A program made the translations under genes and the position numbers. The notes beneath the pieces are model-generated. The model ran no database searches. It saw only the letters and a program-made list of their open reading frames with translations, and was not told the DNA's origin. From Flavobacteriaceae bacterium (GTDB lineage Bacteria; Bacteroidota; Bacteroidia; Flavobacteriales; Flavobacteriaceae), in NCBI GenBank assembly GCA_024640565.1, contig JAHEET010000006.1, positions 1-64,000 of the forward strand: a DNA stretch of 64,000 bases, in the 5' to 3' direction. How positions within the stretch are numbered: the first letter of the stretch is position 1; each line of letters begins with the position of its first letter. This document shows positions 17,415 to 25,846 of this stretch, piece by piece.

Positions 17415-17504
17415 CGGGGAGCTTTTGGAAGTGTTTTTTGCAACGGGTTCCAAGAAACACGCGGCTTTTGTAAGAGGTTTTTTTTGTAGTTTAAATTTGA
17501 AGGA

Positions 17505-19013
17505 CTAATTAAACTGACCATTCAACCAATTCATTCGATTGGAAATCCATGATTTTAAATGAGTAACTTCCTCGGCGTGAGTGTCATAAAAAACTGGATT
17601 TGGCCAAACATAGGTGCCTAATGTTTGCCATTTTTCGTAATTTTTTGCTTGAGCTAAGGTCAGATATTTTTCATGACTGTCTATGAGCTCCAAGAGCAAA
17701 TCGGTGTTGTTATAGAAATACTGAAAGCGTTCATTGACCAAGTTTTTAAAATAAGGGTCTTCAAACAATCGGGCATACCAAGGGTTTTGTTTGATCCAAA
17801 AACCTTCGGGATACTGAGGGTCTGCATAATCGACATTTCCATAAGAGAGATCAAAATCCCACAATGGACCCATTTTAATTTTTTCGCCCGGCACATAGTT
17901 AAAATAAATACTAGAGAACCATCTGGAATCGACACTTTTTGCAATTTCCTGAATGAGATACCAATCTACAAAACTAGGCAAATCAATGTATGCGCGATAC
18001 CCTGTTGTTGGGTTTTTGAAATCGTTTCCAAACAAGACGGCTTCAAAAGTATTGATATGATCCTCAATCAAAGCAAGTGCTGGACTGCCAAAGTCTACAA
18101 CCGGCGCTTTTACTGCAAAAACGTTTTGAGAAAAATTTTGTGTAAAAATTAAAGGTTGAAAAAACACGTCATCTGCACCGAGTCGAAAATCCTGATCGAT
18201 CTCCACTAAATATCCATTTTCGGGCAAATTCAGGCGATTGGTTTTCACTTCTGCTTTCTGTGCAATGAGATAGGTTCCATTGTATTGATCGTTTATGAAT
18301 ACCTCCGCAAACTCAGCCTTTGGTGTATATTCCAGCATACTCATGCCCCCTAATTCAAAGGAAATTTTATTTCTTAAGAGTGACTTGTCTGAATACTCAG
18401 CCAAGAAAATCCATCTTTTATCTTTGGGCATGCCCAAAATGGCTGTTTTATCACTAAACTTTAATTGATAGGGTTTTTTAGGTGGACCATACCAGGTAGA
18501 ATTTCCTCTTCCTCGTATATGCATTGATTGTTCTTCAAGATTTTCAAATGCTCGCAATCCTTGAATGTGAACCGTTCCTGCTACATAATTCTCTTTGGAA
18601 TCGATTGGAACCCCATTGGTTTGTATTGAAATGACGGGCAGACCCGTAAAATAGCTAAGGTCTATATAATAATTTCTTGGACTGGCACCCTCAGTATTAA
18701 AAACAGTATAGGTAACCACTTTGTTGAAATCATTTTCGGTTTCTTCACTTATTTGTGGAACGTTTTGTACAGTGACTTCCCCTCCATCGGTTTCAAAGGT
18801 AGCTACTAAGTTTTCGATGGCAGTTCTGTAATCCAGAGACCCCGTAAAGGTATCTACCCCATCAAAAGTCAACACCACATCGGATGTTAAATTGGGATTT
18901 ATCGATTTTTTAAAAACAAAAGTTGTCAATTCTCCCGGGGTAGCTAGGACCACTTCAGGTTCTTCTGAACAAGAAAATAACAATATCGAAATCAAAAAAA
19001 GTACTTTCTTCAT
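17505..19013 (-). CDS. CotH kinase family lipoprotein, 502 aa
   Basis: Lipoprotein signal MKKVLFLISILLFSC with the lipid-bearing Cys at residue 15. Residues about 25-125 are beta-rich. The CotH domain follows: MHIRGRGNSTWYGPPKKPYQ (about 162-182), a Lys-containing LKFSDKTAILGM, RWIFLAEYSDKSLLRNK, and the metal-binding GPLWDFDLSYGN (about 388-399). CotH of Bacillus is an atypical protein kinase acting on spore-coat proteins; bacterial surface homologues probably phosphorylate exported proteins, but targets here are unknown. Gene ends 91 bases before the acylase start, same strand. Confidence 0.85.
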   Translation of the reverse strand: MKKVLFLISILLFSCSEEPEVVLATPGELTTFVFKKSINPNLTSDVVLTFDGVDTFTGSLDYRTAIENLVATFETDGGEVTVQNVPQISEETENDFNKVVTYTVFNTEGASPRNYYIDLSYFTGLPVISIQTNGVPIDSKENYVAGTVHIQGLRAFENLEEQSMHIRGRGNSTWYGPPKKPYQLKFSDKTAILGMPKDKRWIFLAEYSDKSLLRNKISFELGGMSMLEYTPKAEFAEVFINDQYNGTYLIAQKAEVKTNRLNLPENGYLVEIDQDFRLGADDVFFQPLIFTQNFSQNVFAVKAPVVDFGSPALALIEDHINTFEAVLFGNDFKNPTTGYRAYIDLPSFVDWYLIQEIAKSVDSRWFSSIYFNYVPGEKIKMGPLWDFDLSYGNVDYADPQYPEGFWIKQNPWYARLFEDPYFKNLVNERFQYFYNNTDLLLELIDSHEKYLTLAQAKNYEKWQTLGTYVWPNPVFYDTHAEEVTHLKSWISNRMNWLNGQFN

Positions 19014-19155
19014 ATTTTATAAGATAAAGATCTTTGCATTTTTGAACAAAGACCATAAAATTTTTAACTCTTTCTAAAGTTTAAAAATACAATAACTTTT
19101 TTTAATTTTTTTCTCAAATGATTTATTGTCTTTATATTGCAATAAACAACCTGTA

Positions 19156-20244
19156 TTGAAAAAAATTATTGTTTCAGTAACCAACGACCTTACGACGGAT
19201 CAACGTATAGACAAAGTATGCAACACACTTCTTAAGGGAGGGTATGCGGTTTTATTGATTGGAAAAAAAAATAAAAACAGCATCGCTATTCACCGAAATT
19301 ACCCAACTAAAAGATTCAACCTACTTTTTCAAAAGGGGGTTTTCTTTTATGCTGAATTCAATCTTCGGTTATTTTTTTTCCTGTTGTGTACCAAAAAAAC
19401 AATTTTATTGGCCAATGATGTAGATACGCTCATCCCCAATTATTTGGTTGGAAAACTGCAAAGAAAAAAGTTGGTCTTTGACAGCCATGAATTATTTTCT
19501 GAAATTCCTGAATTGGTACATCGCCCCTTGGTAAAGAAAATATGGGTGCTGTTGGAAAACTGGATGCTTCCCAATCTAAAAAATGCTTATACTGTTTGTG
19601 ATAGTATTGCACAGCATTATGCAAAAAAATACGCTACGGAATTTAAGGTAATTCGAAATCTTCCAATCGCTAAAAACAACCAACCGAGGGGCGAATTCTT
19701 ATTCGATACTTCAGAGAAAAAAATCATCCTTTATCAGGGGGCAGTAAATGTTGGAAGGGGACTGGAGTTGATGATTGACTGCATGGCCTTTCTGCCAAAT
19801 TGCATCTTCGTAATTGTAGGTACTGGAGATATTTTTAAAGAATTAAAAACCTTAATCACAGCGAAGAATTTAGGGAATCAGGTAAAACTATTGGGGCAAA
19901 TTTCCCCTGAAAAACTGCATACATTCACCCCTTTGGCAGATCTAGGAATTAGTTTAGAAGAGGATTTGGGATTGAATTACCGATTTGCCTTGCCCAATAA
20001 AATATTTGATTACATACAGGCTGAAATCCCTGTTTTGGTTTCTGACTTGCCTGAAATGAAAAAAATTGTATCGGACTATAAAGTGGGAGAAATTGTTTCC
20101 AATAGAACTCCAAAAATACTGGCAAAACAGATTGAACAAATCCTAGTGAAAAATTTCGCTGTTGCTTTGAAAGAGGCGAAAAAAGATTTAATCTGGGAGC
20201 ATCAAGCACAAGAATTACGGGCTGTTTTCGAAAACTCACACTAA
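19156..20244 (+). CDS. glycosyltransferase family 4 (GT-B), 362 aa
   Basis: Retaining GT-B glycosyltransferase, likely acting on a surface glycan. I use TTG 19156, which gives MKKIIVSVTNDLTTDQRIDK, the usual opening of this subfamily; an upstream TTG at 19126 would add ten unrelated residues. The C-terminal nucleotide-sugar half has ILYQGAVNVGRGLELMID, LLGQISPEKL, and PNKIFDYIQAEIPVLVSDLP, where the acidic residues around KIFDY and AE take the place of the family's E-x7-E. Donor and acceptor cannot be told. It is convergent with the oxygenase gene, with no bases between the two stops. Confidence 0.85.
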   Translation: MKKIIVSVTNDLTTDQRIDKVCNTLLKGGYAVLLIGKKNKNSIAIHRNYPTKRFNLLFQKGVFFYAEFNLRLFFFLLCTKKTILLANDVDTLIPNYLVGKLQRKKLVFDSHELFSEIPELVHRPLVKKIWVLLENWMLPNLKNAYTVCDSIAQHYAKKYATEFKVIRNLPIAKNNQPRGEFLFDTSEKKIILYQGAVNVGRGLELMIDCMAFLPNCIFVIVGTGDIFKELKTLITAKNLGNQVKLLGQISPEKLHTFTPLADLGISLEEDLGLNYRFALPNKIFDYIQAEIPVLVSDLPEMKKIVSDYKVGEIVSNRTPKILAKQIEQILVKNFAVALKEAKKDLIWEHQAQELRAVFENSH

Positions 20245-21057
20245 CTATTTTTTGTATTGATGTGGATTTTCTCGAACTCCTTTTTTGAATAAATAACGTA
20301 CACCGGATCGGATTTTATTGTCTATTTGTAGGACAATGTCTTTCAGCTTTTCTGAGGGCCAGCCTCTAAAAGTGGTGATGTGAAAAGCATCGGAAGGCAA
20401 CAGTGGCTCTTTGGAAAAATAATAGTTGGATACACAACACCTTACTTGGTTTTCAGTGATTTTACTTACAGAGTGCCAGGAATTTTGATGTGTTGCCATG
20501 ACCACCAACCGATTGAATTTATTTGCTATTGTAAGTTGTTGTTTTTGCAAACCATGAGGCCACAACTCTAAATTACCGCCATTTTCAGATTTCCAATCTG
20601 GTGATACATAATAGAGGAGATTTAAAACCCGCCAATTTTCTCGATCTTTGTCGTGAGAATTGTCTAAATGTGGATTTAAAAAACTGTCTTTTCTCATTAA
20701 AGAAAGGCCACCGGCATATAAATTCGCATCGGGAAGCAGTTCTTTTATCCCACAAATTTCTGAAATGAGTTGTACTACTTTTTTATCTTGAAATGCATAA
20801 ACCACTTCTTCTAGAAGCGCGTCATAGGCATTCATTTGATAGGCCGTAAACTTTTGTTCTCTCAAAGTCTTCTTTGCTACAGTCTGCGCTATTTTGGGAA
20901 ACTTATTATAAATTTCTAACACAATTTCTTTGGGGAGTAGCGCATCCAAATAAAAGTACCCTATTTGATTTTTACTGGCTAAGAATTGCTCCTTTAGCGC
21001 TAATTCGTGGGCTTTTATATTTTGATAAATCAGTTTTGAAATTGCTGCTCTTTTCAT
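20245..21057 (-). CDS. 2OG-Fe(II) oxygenase family protein, 270 aa
   Basis: Double-stranded beta-helix dioxygenase. Iron ligands H130 and D132 (in NPHLDNSHD) and H195 (in NSWHSVSKI) are present, with R206 (in QVRCCVSNYYF) placed to hold 2-oxoglutarate. GGNLELWPHG matches the loop typical of prolyl-4-hydroxylase-like enzymes that act on sugars, lipids or peptides. It lies directly downstream of a family 2 glycosyltransferase on the same strand, with no gap, so a role in modifying a surface glycan or lipid is plausible but not shown. Confidence 0.85.
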   Translation of the reverse strand: MKRAAISKLIYQNIKAHELALKEQFLASKNQIGYFYLDALLPKEIVLEIYNKFPKIAQTVAKKTLREQKFTAYQMNAYDALLEEVVYAFQDKKVVQLISEICGIKELLPDANLYAGGLSLMRKDSFLNPHLDNSHDKDRENWRVLNLLYYVSPDWKSENGGNLELWPHGLQKQQLTIANKFNRLVVMATHQNSWHSVSKITENQVRCCVSNYYFSKEPLLPSDAFHITTFRGWPSEKLKDIVLQIDNKIRSGVRYLFKKGVRENPHQYKK

Positions 21058-21936
21058 TTATAAGGCTTTTTTTAACGAACATAAATAACTGACTTTAAAA
21101 CAATTTAAATAAAAAATTGAGGCGTTTTCAGTGGCCTTCCGCTCAAAGAAAGGGGTGAGTTTTCCAAAGACATAGTCCATACCAAAGAGGGACAAATAAT
21201 ACACCGTCTTTGATAGGTTTCCTTCTTTGGGTAAAATCAAATTCCTATGTGCTAAAAAAGCAATATTCTCCATTGCTTGTTTGGTTTTAAGAACAAATGC
21301 GGCATCGGTATCTATACCGAGATGATACACCTCATTTTTAAGATGAATGATGGGAAAATTCTCTGCTTTTAATGTTCGTGAAAACAACAAATCTTCGCGT
21401 CCATATTTTATGAGTTTCTCCTCAAATCGTATCTTGTTAAAGGTCGTTTTATAAATTAAAAAATTAGACGTAAAAAAAAACTTATAAGGTCTTTTGTTTC
21501 GCTTGTCCACATGCATTTCTTCAAACTTAATACCGTATTTGTACCGCAATAATTTTTTATTTTCATCGGAGGCTACATAGCGAATTCCTCCGCAAAAAAC
21601 AGCATCCGTTTTCTGGGCAGCCTCTTTTAAATAATTGTCAATAAATAAAGGGCTTACTGGCATAACATCACTATCTAAAAACAACAACCAATTGTACGCA
21701 GCTTCTTCTGATAAATAATTTCGAATTGCGCTCCTTCCAACATTGTCATTTAATGCATTAAATCGTGCGTATGCCAGGGTATTTATTTTTTCATTTTGTT
21801 GATTTAAAGTGGAATTTGAACCATCATCCACACAAATAATTTCAAACGGCACCTTCAATTTTAGTAATTGTTTATGAAGCTCATTAACCAGAGCAACCGC
21901 ATTGAAATTATATGTTGGAATCAGTACCGATAGCAT
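21058..21936 (-). CDS. glycosyltransferase family 2, 292 aa
   Basis: GT-A fold transferase. Visible landmarks are MLSVLIPTYNFN at the start, IICVDDGSNS (about 35-44), NVGRSAIRNYL (about 67-77) and LLFLDSDVMP (about 84-93), where DSD binds the metal and nucleotide-sugar. A DLLFSRTL segment with the catalytic-base type acid follows near residue 183. The C-terminal end is hydrophobic and may attach to the membrane. Its ATG overlaps the last base of the FtsE-like gene; the 2OG oxygenase gene follows without a gap. Confidence 0.88.
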   Translation of the reverse strand: MLSVLIPTYNFNAVALVNELHKQLLKLKVPFEIICVDDGSNSTLNQQNEKINTLAYARFNALNDNVGRSAIRNYLSEEAAYNWLLFLDSDVMPVSPLFIDNYLKEAAQKTDAVFCGGIRYVASDENKKLLRYKYGIKFEEMHVDKRNKRPYKFFFTSNFLIYKTTFNKIRFEEKLIKYGREDLLFSRTLKAENFPIIHLKNEVYHLGIDTDAAFVLKTKQAMENIAFLAHRNLILPKEGNLSKTVYYLSLFGMDYVFGKLTPFFERKATENASIFYLNCFKVSYLCSLKKAL

Positions 21937-22622
21937 TATACAATAACTTGTTGCGCGACTTCAAACAATTGACCGCCTTCACATTTAATTGTTTTTTGTT
22001 TAAATTTAACAATTAACTGATAATCGTGTGTGGCCATTAATATGGTTTTTCCACTTTGGTGTATTTGATTTAAAAGCTCCATGACTTCTAAAGATGTTTT
22101 TGGATCTAAATTCCCTGTGGGTTCATCTGCCAAAATCAATTCTGGATCATTCAATAAAGCGCGTGCAATAGCAACCCTTTGTTGTTCGCCTCCTGATAAT
22201 TCGTGCGGTCTTTTGTAGTACTTGTTTTGAATACCTACTTTTTCTAATACTTCGGTGATTTTGTCTTTCATCGCTGTTTTGTCTTTCCAGCCCGTCGCTT
22301 TCAGAACAAATGCTAAGTTTTCATAGACAGTTCGGTCACTTAATAGTTTGAAATCTTGAAAAACAATGCCTATTTTTCTTCTTAAAAAAGGGATGTTTTT
22401 TTCTTTTAATTTTTTCAAATCAAAATCAACTATGGTTCCCATACCGCTTTGTAATTTCAAATCGCCGTATAGGGTTTTCATTAAACTACTTTTCCCACTC
22501 CCAGTTTTTCCAATTAGGTAATAAAAGCCGCCTTTAGCTATTGTTAAATTCACTTTAGACAAGACCAAATTATCTCTTTGATAAATATCTGCATTTTCAA
22601 GATGTAAAACAGCATTTTCCAT
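21936..22622 (-). CDS. ftsE: ABC transporter ATPase, FtsE-like, 228 aa
   Basis: ATPase subunit with Walker A GKTGSGKSS (about 38-46), Q-loop IGIVFQDFKLLSDRTV, signature LSGGEQQRVAIARAL (about 142-156), Walker B LILADEPTGNLD and a switch His in MATHD. The length and the FKLL...TVYENLAF pattern fit FtsE, which with FtsX controls septal peptidoglycan hydrolases. No ftsX is in the window; in Bacteroidota the two genes are often apart. It heads the three-gene minus-strand group with a glycosyltransferase and an oxygenase. Confidence 0.8.
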   Translation of the reverse strand: MENAVLHLENADIYQRDNLVLSKVNLTIAKGGFYYLIGKTGSGKSSLMKTLYGDLKLQSGMGTIVDFDLKKLKEKNIPFLRRKIGIVFQDFKLLSDRTVYENLAFVLKATGWKDKTAMKDKITEVLEKVGIQNKYYKRPHELSGGEQQRVAIARALLNDPELILADEPTGNLDPKTSLEVMELLNQIHQSGKTILMATHDYQLIVKFKQKTIKCEGGQLFEVAQQVIV

Positions 22623-22640
22623 ACAATCGTGTCGTTTTTA

Positions 22641-22648
22641 CAAACTTA
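22641..22648 (-). promoter_or_regulatory. -7 element for the ftsE group
   Basis: On the minus strand TAAGTTTG matches TAnnTTTG, 19-26 bases before the ftsE ATG. The -33 region 20 bases further up is T-rich but lacks a clear TTG. Confidence 0.4.
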
Positions 22649-22690
22649 GAAGTTTCTTTCTATTTTTAACTAAAAATTACAAAGTATTCT

Positions 22691-22698
22691 TACTTTTG
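22691..22698 (+). promoter_or_regulatory. -7 element inside a short inverted repeat, for the TPR gene
   Basis: TACTTTTG matches TAnnTTTG and is embedded in CTTAC-TTTTG-GTAAG (22689-22703), a 5-base inverted repeat that could also be an operator. It is 86 bases before the ATG of the TPR gene. Confidence 0.35.
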
Positions 22699-22783
22699 GT
22701 AAGTATTAGAATAATTTTTAAGATTTAAATCAAACAAATTTAAAAAAAGTACGTTAACACAATAAAGAAATACAAACAAATCT

Positions 22784-25700
22784 ATGAAGCTTTTTTTAAG
22801 TAGGTTCTTTTTAACTTGCTCCCTTTTTTTTCTGGCATATACTCCCGTTTTTGCGCAACAATCTTTTGTGGATACAACCATTTTGACGGACTTCAATGCG
22901 GCCCTAAAATTATACAATAACAAGGCCTATGCACCCGCGCTAAAAATATTTGGAAATGTGGCAAGAACTGCAGCGAACAATACCCATGTAAAAAGCGATG
23001 CTTCTTACTACGAGGCAATGTGTGCCGTAAAACTAAACAAAACAGATGCGGATGAAAAAGTTTTAAAATTTGTAGCAGAAAATCCAACAAGTGTAAAAAA
23101 AAATAAGGCTTATTTTAATGTTGGAAACTACTACTTTGCCAACAAAAAAGCTGCCTATGCTTTAAAATGGTTTCAAAAAGTAGCTCCGGCACAACTCTCA
23201 AAAGAAAACAAAAAAGAGCTGGATTTTAAAATGGGCTATGCACTTTTAAAAACCAATCATTTCAAATTGGCGAAGGATCGGTTCTTACCACTTATAAATG
23301 ACGGAAAATATGGAAATGATGCACGTTATTATTATGGATATTTGGCCTACAAACTAGAGGATTATGCAGTTGCAGAAACGACCCTAAGTGAAATTGCAGA
23401 CAATGACTCCTACAAAGCAGAAATTTCTTACTACCTTCTAGACATTAGCTTTAAAGCAGGCCGATTCGATCGATGTGTGAGCGTAGGATTGAAATTGTTA
23501 GCCACTGCAAATAGAAAGGAGGCTTCCAATATTTCTAAAATTATTGGTGAGAGTTACTTTAATTTACAGCGGTATCAAGAAGCCATTCCTTACCTAAAAG
23601 CTTATCGCGGAAAAAGAGGAAAATGGAACAATACCGATTTTTATCAGTTAGGATATGCCTACTACAAGCAAAACGATTTTAAAAATGCCATCAATAATTT
23701 CAATAAAATTCTCGACCAAAAGAACAGTGTTTCACAAAACGCCTATTATCACTTAGCTGAATGTTATTTAAATAGTGACAAAAAAACAGAGGCTTTGAGT
23801 GCCTTTAAAGCAGCGAGTGAAATGGATTTTGATCTCAAAATAAAGGAGGACTCTGCCCTAAACTATGCCAAACTAAGCTATGAAGAGGGCAACGCTTTTA
23901 AAAATGTTGCGTTGGTTTTGCAAGCGTATTTAAAAGCCTATCCAAAATCCAAAGCTTACGATGAAATAAACAACTTAATTGTCAGCTCCTTTTTGCACCA
24001 GCAAGATTATTTGGGTGCTTTGGAGTATTTGGCAAAAAACAAATCGAAAAACAACAACAAACTCCATTTGGAGGTTTCACTTTACCGAGGTATTCAATTA
24101 TATCAATCAAAAAAAATTAAAGAAGCTTTTCCCTTTTTTACGAGAGCGAAAAAAGCGAGTAACAACAATGTTTCCCTTAGAGCAAGATACTGGGAAGCCG
24201 AAGCACAATACCAATTAGGGAATTATCAAGAATCTCTGAACAATTTGATTCGCTTCAAAACAGCCCTAAAAGACCAAAAAAATCCTGAGTTTGTAGAGCT
24301 TAATTACACCATCGGATACAATTATTTCAAGCTGAAAAAATACGCTGAGGCAATACCATTTTTTGAAGCAGCTACAAAACAAAATTCACTAGAGCGTGAA
24401 GTGCTGGAAGATGCATTTATTCGTCTTGGAGATAGCTATTTTGCGACAAGTGCCTATGAAAACGCAATCATTGCTTATCAAAATGTAATTACCAATAGTG
24501 GAATTGGTGCTGACTATGCACAGTATCAAATTGGAATGAGTTATGGCTTTACAACGCAAAATGAAGCTAAAATAAAGGCTTTGAATACTCTGATTACCAA
24601 CTATAAAATGTCTGCGTTGAAAGACGATGCGTTGTATCAATTAGGAAACACCTATTCAAAAATAAATAAAAATACCGAAGCGCATTTGGCGTACAGTCGC
24701 CTGATAGAAAAGCATGAAAAAAGCATCTTTATTGCAAAAACATTGATCCGACAAGGCTTACTCTATTACAATGAAGGAGAAAATGACAAAGCCCTTGAAA
24801 AGTTCCAGCAAATTGTTCGCTTATTTCCAAACTCACCAGAAGCATTTGAAGCAGTTGCAAATGCTCGTAATATATACATAGACAATGACAATGTAGATGC
24901 ATATGCCACCTGGGTAAAAGGATTGAAATTCATTGATCTTACCAATTCAGAATTAGACAATACGACTTTTGCAGCTGCTGAAAAGAACTATTTAAATACT
25001 GTAGATCCAAAAAAAATTACTTCGAGCTTACAAGGATATATCACGAGCTTTCCGGAAGGAATTCATACCCTTAAAGCCAATTTTTATTTAGCAGAAACTC
25101 TGTACAAACAAGCATTTTTTGACCAAGCAATACCTAATTATAAGAAGATTTTAGGGGAAGCTCAAAGTGACTATAGCGAAGCCTCACTTAACAAGCTATC
25201 CCAAATTTACCTTTTCAAAGAAGACCTGGTCAATGCAATTCCTTTATTAACTCGACTTGAACTTGAAGCGAATTCTCCTAACAACATCCTGTATGCAGAA
25301 AGCAACCTCATGCAAGGGTATTATAAAACCCAAGCCTATGCGTTGGCAATGGAATATGCAAAAAAGATACTAAATAGAGAAAAGCTCGACAAAGCATTAA
25401 AAAATGATGCCCAGATAATTATTGCAAGATCTGCTTTTAAAAAGGAAGATTTCTCAACCGCCGAAGCCTATTATGCCACAGTCGCCAAAAATGCAACTGG
25501 TGTATTGAAAGCAGAATCACTGTATTACAATGCTTTTTTTAAGAACAAAGAAAAAGCCTACGAACGTTCAAATAAAATTGTCCAAAAACTTATTGCAGAT
25601 TATTCGGCCTATAAATATTGGGGTGTAAAAAGCTATGTGATCATGGCTAAAAATTATGATGGATTAAACGACGCATATCAAGCCACTTATGTATTGGAAA

Positions 25701-25846
25701 ATATTATTGAAAACTTTAAAGAGTTTGATGATGTAATTCTTGAAGCACAAACAGCACTCGATAAAATAAAAGAAAAAGAGGCGAAAACAAATCGTTCTGT
25801 GAGACAAGAAGAGGAGATTCCAACTGAAGTAAAAACGAAAAATTAA
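22784..25846 (+). CDS. large periplasmic TPR protein, 1020 aa
   Basis: Signal peptide MKLFLSRFFLTCSLFFLAYT with cleavage after VFA-QQ. The rest is an array of tetratricopeptide repeats, for example LGYAYYKQNDFKNAINNFNK and QLGNYQESLNNLIRFKTAL, running almost end to end. No catalytic domain. The final stop TAA shares its A with the ATG of the downstream outer-membrane barrel gene (TAATG), so the pair is translationally coupled. I infer an envelope scaffold working with that barrel. It recalls the long TPR proteins of Flavobacteriia linked to gliding or surface secretion, but lacks the lipobox of SprE and I do not assign that name. Confidence 0.8.
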   Translation: MKLFLSRFFLTCSLFFLAYTPVFAQQSFVDTTILTDFNAALKLYNNKAYAPALKIFGNVARTAANNTHVKSDASYYEAMCAVKLNKTDADEKVLKFVAENPTSVKKNKAYFNVGNYYFANKKAAYALKWFQKVAPAQLSKENKKELDFKMGYALLKTNHFKLAKDRFLPLINDGKYGNDARYYYGYLAYKLEDYAVAETTLSEIADNDSYKAEISYYLLDISFKAGRFDRCVSVGLKLLATANRKEASNISKIIGESYFNLQRYQEAIPYLKAYRGKRGKWNNTDFYQLGYAYYKQNDFKNAINNFNKILDQKNSVSQNAYYHLAECYLNSDKKTEALSAFKAASEMDFDLKIKEDSALNYAKLSYEEGNAFKNVALVLQAYLKAYPKSKAYDEINNLIVSSFLHQQDYLGALEYLAKNKSKNNNKLHLEVSLYRGIQLYQSKKIKEAFPFFTRAKKASNNNVSLRARYWEAEAQYQLGNYQESLNNLIRFKTALKDQKNPEFVELNYTIGYNYFKLKKYAEAIPFFEAATKQNSLEREVLEDAFIRLGDSYFATSAYENAIIAYQNVITNSGIGADYAQYQIGMSYGFTTQNEAKIKALNTLITNYKMSALKDDALYQLGNTYSKINKNTEAHLAYSRLIEKHEKSIFIAKTLIRQGLLYYNEGENDKALEKFQQIVRLFPNSPEAFEAVANARNIYIDNDNVDAYATWVKGLKFIDLTNSELDNTTFAAAEKNYLNTVDPKKITSSLQGYITSFPEGIHTLKANFYLAETLYKQAFFDQAIPNYKKILGEAQSDYSEASLNKLSQIYLFKEDLVNAIPLLTRLELEANSPNNILYAESNLMQGYYKTQAYALAMEYAKKILNREKLDKALKNDAQIIIARSAFKKEDFSTAEAYYATVAKNATGVLKAESLYYNAFFKNKEKAYERSNKIVQKLIADYSAYKYWGVKSYVIMAKNYDGLNDAYQATYVLENIIENFKEFDDVILEAQTALDKIKEKEAKTNRSVRQEEEIPTEVKTKN

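Noticed and set aside
15357..17453. Start of the acylase at 17453
   Set aside because: It would place 13 polar residues before the signal peptide; ATG 17414 gives a normal one.
22784..25846. SprE or another named gliding-motility protein
   Set aside because: Length, lack of a lipobox and the neighbouring barrel do not match SprE closely enough to use the name.
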